From Dryomyza anilis (taxonomy: Eukaryota > Arthropoda > Insecta > Diptera > Dryomyzidae), in contig OX638130.1 in assembly GCA_951804985.1 (NCBI GenBank), positions 3,748,501-3,812,500 of the forward strand: a stretch of 64,000 nucleotides of DNA, in the 5' to 3' direction. Of the stretch, positions 11,996 to 23,738 are shown piece by piece. A model generated the notes under the pieces. That model saw nothing but the letters and a program-made list of their open reading frames with translations, did not search any database and was not told where the DNA came from. Position numbers and translations under genes: made by a program. Position 1 is the stretch's first letter; each line of letters starts with the position of its first letter.

Positions 11996-12413
11996 CCCTA
12001 GTAGAAATTTGCCCGATGCGCCATCGGTAAATGATCGGCATTTCGTTGGGTAAGCCCTATTAGAGAAAATATGATCATTGCCTCTGCACGCTCTTATCAT
12101 GCTTACCAACATTATCTAAATAGTCAATATTCCCGATGATTGCTACATTATTTGTTCCTCATATCGAAATTATCATCAGGCAATGATCGAGATTAATGAG
12201 AGAAACCCTATTATGCTCGGGCTCAGACAAGGCAATTGTCGGGTAAATATTAAAATGGGGAATTGCCCGATCAGTACATGATCATGGCCTGAGGTCAATA
12301 CATGATCAGTACACTGCGTTACAAGGACATTATGGGCCTCGTCATATCCCGATCATCTCAAATAATGACATGATCACTTCATGACCATGGCCCTACCAAA
12401 ATTTCTACTACGG
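11996..12413 (+). mobile_element. MITE with CCCTAGTAGAAATTT ends, copy A (418 bp)
   Basis: It starts CCCTAGTAGAAATTT and ends AAATTTCTACTACGG (one mismatch). The interior is rich in GATCAT/ATGATC words (TGATCATGGCC, ATGATCACTTC). A near-identical copy lies inverted at 32692-33120, which confirms both ends. There is no coding capacity. The target duplication is not clear; AT on both sides is possible. Confidence 0.85.
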
Positions 12414-13065
12414 ATGGGTAATTCAACATCAAATCGACATGGTCTTAAATTTTTTCTTCGATTTGCATGAAACTTAGTTTACACCTTTGAATAGATAAAA
12501 AAAATATAAGTTGATTTTTTTTTTCGAAATTCGAAAATTATGATTGTTCAAAAAATCACAACTTTTCTTTATAGAGGTAACTTCGAAAGCCGTTAGGTCA
12601 ATAACCCTGCAAAATGGATATTTTTGGTGTATATTATTCTAAGAATTGAATGTAGTTTTTGATTCTGGTTTACAATACCTTTTTCTAATTCGGTTTATAA
12701 TTATTATGTTATTGTACAATTTTTGAACTCGAAATTCGGCAAAAACAGCTATTTTGATCTGGCTTAATTTTTTTTCAAAATGAGTTCTTTTATTTGTAAA
12801 TATACTGCTTGCAATTTGGAGTGGTGTTTTTCGATATAAGGAAGAAATATTTTTATCAAAATATTATTATCAATGACAAAATTTTAAAAATGCAATTAAT
12901 ATAAAGATATATTGTTAGGACTTTAAACTTTATTCAAAATTACGTTTGATCATTTCTAATAGATATCTGTAATCAATTAGATACATTTTATTTCCATATT
13001 TTTTTATTGATTATATATATATAGATTATATAAATATATTTATACTTTAGTAATAATGAACATTT
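12414..13065. other. AT-rich segment inside the interrupted foldback element
   Basis: This ~640-bp stretch has no counterpart in the full foldback copy at 5445-6272, so it is probably a separate insertion or an internal part lost from that copy. No terminal repeats were identified. Confidence 0.4.
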
Positions 13066-13423
13066 TTTAGAGTAAGAAAGAGAAAAATGTAAAATGCACT
13101 AAGTACTTGGTGTCATAAGCATTATAAAATTCTACACTACAACTACGTCTTGTTTGTGTTTTGTTTTGACAGTACTTGTGCTTTGTTGTTGTGACCAACA
13201 CATTCATTTGATTTTCAAGCATAGAATTGGCGTCTGTAAATGTTTTAAAATGAAATGAATGTCTTGAAGTGGGCTTTAAATGCATTTCTGAAGATGTCTA
13301 ATGTCTACCATAATAGGGTAAATTTATACTCGGGAATGTTGATTTTCTAAAATACCTTTAAAAAAAAGAAAATATTTCAGTTTTTAACGGTATAATAAAA
13401 ATTACATCCCAGTATGCCATTCG

Positions 13424-13760
13424 TATCGATATCGCTACGAGATCATTGCGAGTAGATGGAGAAATCACACGATATCGGACCCGTTCTCGTAACGATATCG
13501 AGCGTCAAATTGGATTTAGATGGTAGGTAGACATCGGAACGTTCTGTCGGAGTTTTCTAGATACGATAAATTTTTCGAAATCGGAACGATATCGAAGAAA
13601 AAAATGATCAAAGTTCGGGATTGCTGCGATAAATATTGTGATATCGATTTGATTAATGTTTTAATATCGTATCTTGTCAAAGTATTTGAATGTTCGCAAA
13701 TTTTTAAAAATTAGAATCGAGAAAGCAACGAGATCGAACTTATTCGAGAAAGCTTCGAGG
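13424..13760. other. Cluster of CGATATCG palindromes
   Basis: The 8-bp palindrome CGATATCG occurs exactly at 13427, 13470, 13493 and 13587, with near matches such as GATATCGAT near 13640 and GGTATCGAAGG near 13760. Surrounding sequence is CG-dinucleotide rich compared with its neighbours. The function is unknown; it could be a protein-binding cluster or an unrecognised repeat. Confidence 0.55.
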
Positions 13761-15640
13761 TATCGAAGGTCTCCGAGACATGGCAGACTTGGATATTGCT
13801 TTAGGTTTATCTTCTACTTCAAATTCATTTTACATTTATTTAAACATCGATTTTTTGAAATTCTATAAACTATTTTCAAATCAACACAATATAATAAAAT
13901 AAAATAAAAATGGAAAAATATTTAATTTTTGATAAAAATACCATTTTGCTTTATGTACTTCTCATACAATTTCAATTCATTTTATATTTAATTATGAGTA
14001 ATTATTTTCTATACTTGAAATGATCAAAATTTTGTCTCATTCGTTAATTTTTTAACAAGTTTCTTAAATTCTTTGATTTTTCTAAAAAGAGATATTTTAA
14101 AACATCTACTGGCAATCTTTTCTCAATACCCTTTGGGAGTCATATTTCAGCTACTTCCAATGTTCCTTATAGCATTGACGCGTAAAAATTTTATGCAGAA
14201 AGCACAGTTTTATTTTTCTTTGCTTTTATACTTTATCCTTCGAATATGCACTTGGCGTCAAGTCCATGGAGAACCGCGTCGCATAAACTGTAGAATATTG
14301 AGGGCAATTGCTGAAGCTTAACAAAGTATCCAATGTAGTGCTTTTTTGTTTCTTTTTATAATCTTCAACAGCTGAAGTAAGTAGAGGGAGTAGACATTAT
14401 AGTCAGTTTGATATGAAAATTGTGCTTGTCTCCATTTCACAGTTGAATGCATTGATTTGAAATTGAATTGAAATGTGATTAATTTTTAATGAAATGTAAA
14501 GTAGATGCAGAGTCGGAGTACAAGTTTAAGTTAACTTTAAGATAACAGGCGAGACCTTTAAGTATTTTAAATATTATAATTTTTAATGTTTAAAAAATTA
14601 AATTTAAATGTAAATAATAAAAGAAATAGCAATAAGTTTAGTTTAAGTTACACTCAATGTGAAACTATAAGTGCTAGTATTCAGTTAAAGTCTAAATGGA
14701 CCAAATCATTTATGCACCATTGTTGAACAAATTGATATAACACTGAAAATATTGAACCGATTTCGAAGATTTTCTGTACGTTGAAACATATATACTTTAG
14801 CATCCTATGTTTTGACTTTTGTATTTCTAACTTTAATAATTTTCAGCTTATACAGCATGCATCACAAAAAGTGGGGTTTTCGAAATATTTTTTAAATTAC
14901 TTGTAAAATTTTTAACTTTTCTTTTAAATTATGCAGCAATGTTTGAAATTTTATAAAATTTCAATAAATTTTATTATTTATTTATTTTGTACTTTTGATT
15001 CGAACTTGTACCGCTTTCAAAACTACTAAACTCTATATGTAAGATATGAAAAATATTAAAATTTGAAATATTAACTGCACTATTTACTTCAAGTTTTCAC
15101 AATCTCCTTTTATACTAAAATTATATAAAATAAAAAATACATAGTAACGAAAAAATACAACCAGTCACATGTTGATTGATTTGAATATCACGTTGAGTGG
15201 CGACCCGGTGCAAGTTGACTGATGATTGATTGACTTGCCATGGTGCAGAGGGCCTAACGTAGCGTGGCCCTCTGAAAATGTGATTTGCGCTACGTTACAA
15301 CAAAAGTAGTAACACCAAAAACACCACATTAAAAAAATCAGAAAAAAATTATAATATGAAAAAATTGGGAAAAAAATACAAAAAAAATGTATAGAAAAAT
15401 GAATAGATTTGGAAAAAAATTGCACGTACATATAATTTCCGAACTGACAGCAAATGTCAAATTGACGACATGCGAATTTAATAAATAACAACTGGCAATA
15501 TTGCCAAAAAAAAAACAGCAGTCAAATAATAGAAACGTGATTGTGAAAGAAAAACACAATAGCAGTTAAATGGTATTAGATATGATACAAAATATAACAA
15601 AAAAAATATATACCAAATAAAAAGCACAAGCTAAAATTTA
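13761..15640. other. AT-rich non-coding DNA
   Basis: The short frames are not supported by domains. A small GC-richer inverted motif sits near 15240-15295: the word GAGGGCC-TAACGTAGCGT-GGCCCTC could form a hairpin with a 7-bp stem. Confidence 0.45.
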
Positions 15641-15644
15641 GTTA

Positions 15645-16458
15645 CGAAATATAAAACAAAAAGTACAAAATACAAAATACAAAATACAAAATACAAAATA
15701 CAAAATACAAAATACAAAATACAAAATACAAAATACAAAATACAAAATACAAAATACAAAATACAAAATACAAAATACAAAATACAAAATACAAAATACA
15801 AAATACAAAATACAAAATACAAAATACAAAATACAAAATACAAAATACAAAATACAAAATACAAAATACAAAATACAAAATACAAAATACAAAATACAAA
15901 ATACAAAATACAAAATACAAAATACAAAATACAAAATACAAAATACAAAATATAAAATACAAAATAAAAAATACAAAATACAAAATACAAAATACAAAAT
16001 ACAAAATACAAAATACAAAATACAAAATATAAAATACAAAATACAAAATACAAAATACAAAATACAAAATACAAAATACAAAATACAAAATACAAAATAC
16101 AAAATACAAAATACAAAATACAAAATACAAAATACAAAATACAAAATACAAAATACAAAATACAAAATACAAAATACAAAATACAAAATACAAAATACAA
16201 AATACAAAATACAAAATACAAAATACAAAATACAAAATACAAAATACAAAATACAAAATACAAAATACAAAATACAAAATACAAAATACAAAATACAAAA
16301 TACAAAATACAAAATACAAAATACAAAATACAAAATACAAAATACAAAATACAAAATACAAAATACAAAATACAAAATACAAAATACAAAATACAAAATA
16401 CAAAATACAAAATACAAAATACAAAATACAAAATACAAAATACAAAATGCAAAATACT
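15645..16458. repeat. (TACAAAA)n 7-bp satellite array
   Basis: About 112 units of TACAAAA run with only a few variants (TATAAAA near 15951 and 16028, TAAAAAA near 15965). Because a 7-bp unit is read in all three frames without a stop, three long minus-strand frames rich in F/V/C/I/L/Y span it; these are not genes. The edges show irregular units (ATAAAACAAAAAG on the left, TGCAAAATACTAA on the right). Confidence 0.97.
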
Positions 16459-17085
16459 AAACTCAAATAAGGAAAAATCACCTGAATGATGAATAATTAT
16501 AATATAAACTTTTATCATCTTAGAAAATACAATAAACTTTAAATAATGTGTAACTAACAGTAGCAGCAGCGTTACCACCGGATGTGGTTTTGGTAGCAAC
16601 AGATCATAGTTAGATCTTGAGTGCGAGTCTTATGTGGTTTGCATTGGACTGTGTATTCTGCAGTTTACCACAAATTTAAGTGTGAATGTTTTTCTATTTT
16701 TTCTATTTACAATTTCTTTAGATTTTTCAATTGTTGGTTTTTTCATTGTTTTTGTGCCCAACTTATTTTTTTTATATATTTTATGTAAACTTCCGTAACA
16801 TGTGGTTATTTGACTATAGTCTACTGTGGGAATCTGCTGACATGTCTTCGGTTTTGGACTCTATTTTCATTCAAACACTAACGTGCAAAGAAAGTGGCGC
16901 ACGCAATACCCAGATTTACTACTCTAAGAGTTGTCATTAAATTGCCAAAGATTCGAAAGAGGGGGGACTTAAGACAAATAATAACTTATATAAAGTGGCT
17001 TAATTTAATTTAGAAATAGAAAATAATTATAGACTACTTTTTGTTAGATTAAAAATTAATTTAACTTACTTAGTACCTAATACTT
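16459..17085. other. Unique spacer between two satellite arrays
   Basis: This is non-repetitive sequence. Short frames (for example 69 residues at 16731-16940) have no recognised domain. A gggggg run lies at about 16961. Confidence 0.45.
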
Positions 17086-17321
17086 TTTACATAATACTTA
17101 AAACATAATACTTAATACAAAATATAAAATACTTAATACAAAAATGCAAAAATACAAAAATACAAAAATACAAAAATACAAACATACAAAAATACAAAAA
17201 TACAAAAATACAAAAATACAAAAATACAAAAATACAAAAATACAAAAATACAAAAATACTAAAATACAAAAATACTAAAATACAAAAATACAAAAATGCA
17301 AAAATACAAAAATACAAAAAA
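17086..17321. repeat. (TACAAAAA)n 8-bp array with transitional units
   Basis: Irregular TACTTAATACAAAAT-like units pass into regular TACAAAAA. Near 17247-17280 TACTAAAA and TACAAAAA units alternate, which links this block to the TACTAAAA array that follows. Confidence 0.93.
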
Positions 17322-18348
17322 AAATACTAAAATACCAAAATACTAAAATACTAAAATACTAAAATACTAAAATACTAAAATACTAAAATACTAAAATACT
17401 AAAATACTAAAATACTAAAATACTAAAATACTAAAATACTAAAATACTAAAATACTAAAATACTAAAATACTAAAATACTAAAATACTAAAATACTAAAA
17501 TACTAAAATACTAAAATACTAAAATACTAAAATACTAAAATACTAAAATACTAAAATACTAAAATACTAAAATACTAAAATACTAAAATACTAAAATACT
17601 AAAATACTAAAATACTAAAATACTAAAATACTAAAATACTAAAATACTAAAATACTAAAATACTAAAATACTAAAATACTAAAATACTAAAATACTAAAA
17701 TACTAAAATACTAAAATACTAAAATACTAAAATACTAAAATACTAAAATACTAAAATACTAAAATACTAAAATACTAAAATACTAAAATACTAAAATACT
17801 AAAATACTAAAATACTAAAATACTAAAATACTAAAATACTAAAATACTAAAATACTAAAATACTAAAATACTAAAATACTAAAATACTAAAATACTAAAA
17901 TACTAAAATACTAAAATACTAAAATACTAAAATACTAAAATACTAAAATACTAAAATACTAAAATACTAAAATACTAAAATACTAAAATACTAAAATACT
18001 AAAATACTAAAATACTAAAATACTAAAATACTAAAATACTAAAATACTAAAATACTAAAATACTAAAATACTAAAATACTAAAATACTAAAATACTAAAA
18101 TACTAAAATACTAAAATACTAAAATACTAAAATACTAAAATACTAAAATACTAAAATACTAAAATACTAAAATACTAAAATACTAAAATACTAAAATACT
18201 AAAATACTAAAATACTAAAATACTAAAATACTAAAATACTAAAATACTAAAATACTAAAATACTAAAATACTAAAATACTAAAATACTAAAATACTAAAA
18301 TACTAAAATACTAAAATACTAAAATACTAAAATACTAAAATACTAAAA
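17322..18348. repeat. (TACTAAAA)n 8-bp satellite array
   Basis: About 128 units of TACTAAAA in which I see essentially no substitution after the first few units. It ends abruptly back into TACAAAAA units at 18349-18375. The homogeneity points to very recent expansion, or possibly to an assembly that fixed the length arbitrarily. Confidence 0.97.
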
Positions 18349-18390
18349 TACAAAAATACAAAAATACAAAAATAAATATACAAAAAAAAT

Positions 18391-19411
18391 CGCGCTGTCA
18401 CCACTTGTTCTTTAAAAATAGAATAGTTCTTCAGTTATTTATTTTTATTATAGCAGCTTTTTCTTAACATTCTTTATATTTTTACCTGTCCAAAATTACC
18501 AAATAGTGACATCCGCATCAAGATATGTCAGAGAAGCGCGATCGTTGATCTTACTAAGAGCTCCATAAAAATGTGACTTTTTATTTACACTTCGCAGAGC
18601 ATCCGCTCTTTTCTTTATAACAAATAAAAACTTATCATTATAAATATATTAAATTGATAAAACAGAAAACAGCCTTATTTAAATAATCAAAATTTCGACA
18701 TTGACACGATCATTATTACGCATTATCAACAAATATGGCCGCCACACTAACGATCTGGTCTGGAGGGCATAATTTGTTTAAAAATGGCGTCCATTGTGCG
18801 CACAAAACTGTAACAATAAAAATATTATTTAAATATAAATTTTATGTAAATTAATTTAAAAGAAAGAAAGTTTTTGTTCAGTCTAATTATAGCTCAATTT
18901 CAATGACTGGCATAAAAATGGCAGCCCAAGTCAAAAAACCTCTTTTGTATTGTTTTGCTTGAACTGGTCACGGATCACAGCGCATTGGTTAAAAGATCAA
19001 CAGCAAAATTTTGGCAAAAGAAAAGTAGAAAATAATCTACGTTTTTTCTTATAGTTTACGGCTATATAAAACTCTATTGTAAATCGTCTATTGGTCTGAG
19101 TCAGAGCGCTAATTACAGTTGTATCATGACTTATACCCCTTATACACCTGCAATTTTGCTATGATTCGGTTTTTGGGTTTTTGTTTTAGTTTTTTTTTAT
19201 TCTTTGGTTGGCATAAATTAAATTTGAAAGGTTTCTGGTTGGCTCAATGGCTAATTAGGCTGCTACCGATACGTTCACTGCCCCTCATTTGCATAAAAAT
19301 TCAATTTGGGGAGGGTTTTTTTTCCGTTTCGATTTGACAGCAAAGTGGAATATTGCAATTCGGCGCGATCAGCAGCGCGTGTTTTGAGGCAGTTAGAAAT
19401 TTTTACAATTT
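18391..19411. other. Unique DNA with three YY1/Pho-like sites
   Basis: AATATGGCC near 18734, AAAATGGCG near 18780 and AAAATGGCA near 18916 resemble the AANATGGCG consensus of YY1, whose fly homologue is Pleiohomeotic. No coding region is supported. The 72-residue frame at 19119-19337 has no recognisable domain. Confidence 0.35.
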
Positions 19412-19735
19412 ATGAAAAATTTCACAAATATTCAAATTTTCTATAAAAATTCTTTTTTTTCATTAAAAATTCAAGTTGCAATTAAAAACTCTATTTTTCA
19501 TTATAATTTTCACTAAAAATTCAATTTTTCGCTAAAATTCAACTAAATTCAATTATGCACAAAAATTATAATTGAATTCACTAAAAATTCAATTATTTAG
19601 TAAAAATTAAATTTTTCACTAAAAATTCAATTATTTACTAAAAATTAAATTTTTCACTAAAAATTAAATTTTTTATTAAAAAATTCAAATTTTCCTTAAA
19701 AATTAAAATTTTCACTAAAAATTTAATTTCTTATA
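19412..19735 (+). repeat. 19-bp satellite, array 1 (degenerate, about 17 units)
   Basis: Diverged units of TTTTTCACTAAAAATTCAA, with many substitutions and length changes. It is the smallest and most decayed of six arrays of this family. Confidence 0.8.
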
Positions 19736-19739
19736 ATTC

Positions 19740-20110
19740 CGAAATACATAGTCCTGTTCAAAAAATTAATTTCGCCTCAATTACCTCCAAAATACATTGT
19801 ATTCCTCGAAATCGAGTGCCAAAGATCACTGACGATCGCATCAAATTCTTTGCTAGCCGCCTAATTAGAAATCTACGCGTCTGTCGCCTGCCGCCTGTGC
19901 AACTAAGCCCATTTTGTATGTAATGTGATCGTCGTCGGATGATCTGCATGCCCCTGTCGCCTGCCGCTTGCCGCCTGTCGTCCGTCGCCTGCCGCGTGAC
20001 GCGATCACTTGATTTAAAATTATCTGTTACACTTGTGCAACATTGCAATGCGTTGCTGGATGGCGATGCGCGCATGTTAAATGTCATTTATCACTTGACA
20101 GTTTGTCGCA
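19740..20110. other. GC-richer island with CTGTCGCCTGCCG repeats
   Basis: CTGTCGCCTGCCGCCTG near 19880 and CTGTCGCCTGCCGCTTGCCG near 19954 are followed by CCGTCGCCTGCCGCGTGACG near 19982. Several GATC sites lie within and around it. There is no convincing protein, and the overlapping frames on both strands are compositional. Its base composition differs sharply from the AT-rich surroundings. Confidence 0.5.
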
Positions 20111-21880
20111 ATTGCACTTGTTGTTGCCGTCGTTGTTTTTTTTTTCGCTTTTTTTAGCAAATACTTGAAAATGTCATTTGCGCCATTTGATCGTAGGTGG
20201 ATTTGTATTTTATGATTTAGTTGAATTTGTAACTGAAAATAAAACACTGTACAACATTTTTCAGTTTCAGAAATTCTTGTGAATTGTTTTCATTTTTTTA
20301 TGATGATGATGATTATTATTAAAACTAATTTAAATGCTCGACAAAGAATTGAGAAAAATCAGACGGCGATCGTGGCAGGCGACAGACGCGATCATTTTTG
20401 ATTGCATGGCGCAGATTATTGAAGACATCCTGTGCTTGTTTTTCTTTATTAGTTTTATGATTATTATTAGTAGTAGTAGTTGTAGTTGTAGTATTAGTTG
20501 ATCTAGTGATGAGAGTCTGCAGATCAACGCCGCATGATCTCATGCGTGTGGAATTCAGCTATTTATAGCGAGCAAAAACATAAAATTAATTTGGAAATTG
20601 AAATTAAAATTTAAATAGAAAATTGAAATAAATATAGCAAAACTCGACACAAAATTAGAAATATTTTCGAACGCATAAATTTCGAAAGCACTACGTGTTC
20701 TTTGTAAAGATGCGATCACTTGACATAACTCATACGTGGTAAAGCGTTTCACAAGTTACAGCAATTTTATATAAAGTTAATAAAAATTATTACACCTTTA
20801 TGGGTGATCACGTAGCTACGTGACACGACATCAAAAACAACAACAACAACCACCAGGTATAAATTTCAAAGGAAATGCGTGCAAACGAGAAAAGTTATTT
20901 TCAAGATCAGCGCGATCTGCGTAGTAGTCAGGGGCGCACTGGAATGAGAAATCGTATAGAGCTTTTCATTTTTAAACGACACAAAATATTTAAAAAGGTC
21001 AAAAAAATTATATCAGTATTATCGATAATTTCGTTTAACCCATTTATGACTTATTGGGTAAAAACGTACACAAAAATGCAGCAATCTTTGTAAAAATCTA
21101 ATTAGAGCCTATTGAGAGATATCGCAAATTGGTGTTAGTGGACAAATTGAGTTGAAATACGACTACTCAATAATAATTTTGATATCATACAGTTAAATTT
21201 CATGGGGGGACAATTATCCGGTAAAACAAAAATATACAAAGTCAGAAAAATACCATGGAAATAGCGCTGGATAATTGGGTAATTTTAAAATCAGAAATCA
21301 CTATTGAAGTATAATAGTCTCAGATGTCATATATCTACTAACAATATATTTACCTGGCTGGAACAACCTAAAAAACGTATGTTTATTTAATAACATACCC
21401 AATCTGTCTAAAACAACACATCAATCTGTCTAAAACAACACATCGAGTTCATATCGAAAAGTAGACATATTCGAAAAACAAATATAATTTGTTTAAAATA
21501 TTTTTTATTTTTAAGAACATTAAAGTTTAATTCCATATTATTTTCAGTTTGAAAATGTATAGTGGTTCAACCGAATTTATAAATTATCCTTGTAGTGTTC
21601 ATCAGAATCGAATGAAGCAATCATGGATCAGTTTTTAATGGGTTAAAGATCTTTTTATTTTAATTATTTTTTGTCTCTTTCAATATAGATTCAGATCTGT
21701 ACTGAGGGAAATAAAATTCTCAAACTAAATGGGAATTCTTCTCGAACGTAAAATTGAAGAATTTCATAAAAAAACTATTTCTTTTATTTTATAAAAAGAA
21801 AGCAAATTTCTTTTTTATTAATAACAAAACTAAAAATTTCTTGATAATAATAACAAAATAATGTAATTTTTATTGATGTA
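20111..21880. other. Non-coding DNA, GATC-rich
   Basis: GCGATCACTTGA occurs at about 20001 and 20711, with many other GATC sites. Short TGA/TAG triplet runs occur near 20299-20315 and 20460-20500. No gene is supported. Confidence 0.4.
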
Positions 21881-21913
21881 TTCACAGAACATTTGCTTGT
21901 TAGAAATAATGCT

Positions 21914-21972
21914 CTTAATTTGTAGAGGTTAATGAATCGACTATCAAGATTCATTAACCTCTACATATTAAG
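21914..21972. repeat. 25-bp inverted repeat (hairpin) at the array edge
   Basis: The left arm 21914-21938 and right arm 21948-21972 are reverse complements with one mismatch, around a 9-base loop. Key words are GTAGAGGTTAATGAATC and GATTCATTAACCTCTAC. It looks like two array units facing each other. Confidence 0.85.
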
Positions 21973-22737
21973 AATAATGTCTCAAGTTTACTTTATTCAT
22001 ACCCAGAACATTTATATCTGATTATCAAGTTCAAATGCTATATTTTACTATTTTAAACATCAACTTCTGCATATCAAGAATAGTTTCACATGTTTCCTTT
22101 TTTTATAAACAAGATATTCATCTCAGCATTTCAAATATATTGGCTTTTATTTTATATTTTGATACTCAAAAAATCAATATCTGATTATAAAGAATAATTT
22201 ATCATATATTATTTTCATACCCAAAACATTAACCTCTGCACAGCACTACTTTCATCTGTTTCCTTATTGCATACCGAAGAAATCTCTAGATATCAAGAAG
22301 AATTACTCTCGTTTACTTTTTTGATATCCAAGAAATTAACATATGCATATAAAGAATAATTTTTGTTGTTTTCTTTCTTTTATATCCCATATATTAACCT
22401 CTACATATCAAGAATAATAGCTCTTATATTTTTGATACCCAGAAGTGTACAGCTTCTGTAGCAAAATCAGGAATCTATTTAGTATTCAATCTCAGCATAT
22501 TAAGAATAATTTATAATTTAATTTTATAACTAAAACATTAACCTCTGCATATGAAGAATATTTACAACTGTTTCCTTATTTTATACCCAAGATATTAGCT
22601 ACAGTATATCAAGAATAGTTATTCTGGTTTACTTTTTGATTAACCTTTTTGAAAGTAACCTATGCATATCAATAATAATTTCTGTTGTTTCCATTTTTTC
22701 ATAGTGAATATATTAACCCCTACATCAAGAGTAAAGG

Positions 22738-22761
22738 CCCTTTTTTTTTTTTTTTTTTTTG
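22738..22761 (+). repeat. Poly-T tract
   Basis: A run of more than 20 T inside the ~55-bp array. Confidence 0.9.
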
Positions 22762-23488
22762 ATACCCAAGATATTAACATCTGCATATCAAGAATAATTT
22801 AACTTGTTTCCCATTTTTATAGCCAATATATCATTCTCTACATATTAAAAACAATTAAAGGGTTCGGTGCAAAAAGAGGTAAATTCCAAAATTTTTCGAA
22901 ATTGAGTTTTTTATGACATATAATAGATTTTTTTTACATATCGTTTGGTACCATTTTGGAGGTAATATACGCAATATATCAGAACAAAAAACTAATAAAA
23001 TCACTATACTTAATACAAAAGTTGTACTATAAATACTGCAAAACCCAACATTCATGCTAATTTTGTAAGATGGATTTTTTCAAACTAAAAATCGCAAAAT
23101 TGATACATTATTAATTAAATTTCCTGCAAAGTGATTGCATCAAACTCTTCAATTGCTCTGATTTATTTTTATGATAACCAAGATATTAACCTCTGCATAT
23201 TAAGAATAAATGCTCTTGTTTCCTTTTTTGATAACCAAGTGACACTGTTTCTTTAGATCAAGAAGTTTTCGTTTAGCTGTATATTAATCCGTATATTTCA
23301 TGATTCTTTCTGCGTTTTATAAGTTTTTCCCCCTCGTTTTTGTATTGATCATTCTTAACATAAATCGTACTATCACATATAATTAGCGTTCTATATTATA
23401 TATAATAAATAATCGTTTCTCAGTTGGAGCACTGCTTTGAAACTGGTACATTGTCCTCTTTTCAGTCAGACATTTTTTTATGTTTATG

Positions 23489-23738
23489 TCGTCGTTGTAG
23501 AAGGAAAAGTCACCAAATACAATTTCAAAATGCCAAATATTGATTTAAAAAAATCTTTATATATCTGGCAATGATTAATCGATGATCTCATTTTTTTATG
23601 ATATGAAAATGTTAATCTATCAATTGATATTTCAACTTTAAAAGTGCACCAATTATTTTTTATAATATTAATCAACAAACTCGAACTTTAAGTTTTTCAT
23701 AAAAATGTATTTGGTGACTTTTCGTTCTACAACGACGA
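23489..23738. mobile_element. Small MITE with 32-bp terminal inverted repeats (250 bp)
   Basis: The left end TCGTCGTTGTAGAAGG (then AAAAGTCACCAAATAC, 23489-23520) is matched inverted by GTATTTGGTGACTTTT with CGTTCTACAACGACGA at 23707-23738, one mismatch. The interior is AT-rich and non-coding. A target duplication was not resolved. Confidence 0.8.

Larger units (their letters stand above)
11561..13305. mobile_element. Second foldback-element copy, interrupted by a MITE and extra DNA
   Basis: The segment 11640-11900 is the reverse complement of 5825-6075 (shared ACCAAATGACA, GCAGCGAGT, GAGAAGACG and GTTTATAAAAAA words). TTCTTATACCTTT at about 11968 continues the match. The match then breaks at the MITE (11996-12413) and a further ~640 bp without similarity, and resumes at about 13075 (AAAAATGTAAAATGCAC) to the terminus near 13305. 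It is a nested insertion, so the foldback element is older than the MITE. Confidence 0.6.
21885..23250 (+). repeat. Degenerate tandem array, ~55-60 bp unit
   Basis: The order CCCAAGATATTAACCTCTGC, ATATCAAGAATAATTT, then TTGTTTCCTTTTTT repeats with decay at about 21950, 22065, 22229, 22390, 22535, 22600, 22650, 22710, 22765 and 23190. A 250-bp stretch near 22855-23110 does not fit and may be an insertion. Not recognised as a known satellite. Confidence 0.7.

Noticed and set aside
15631..16599. 322-, 279- and 266-residue minus-strand frames
   Set aside because: They are translations of a stop-free 7-bp repeat in three frames; the residues are only a repeated FVFCILY pattern.
15645..18375. A CRISPR array or telomeric repeat
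   Set aside because: Units of 7-8 bp without spacers are not CRISPR. Diptera lack simple telomerase repeats, and the unit is neither TTAGG nor like a known telomere sequence.
22855..23055. 66-residue minus frame as a small gene
   Set aside because: It is a short hydrophobic frame in AT-rich sequence inside a tandem array, with no supporting signal.
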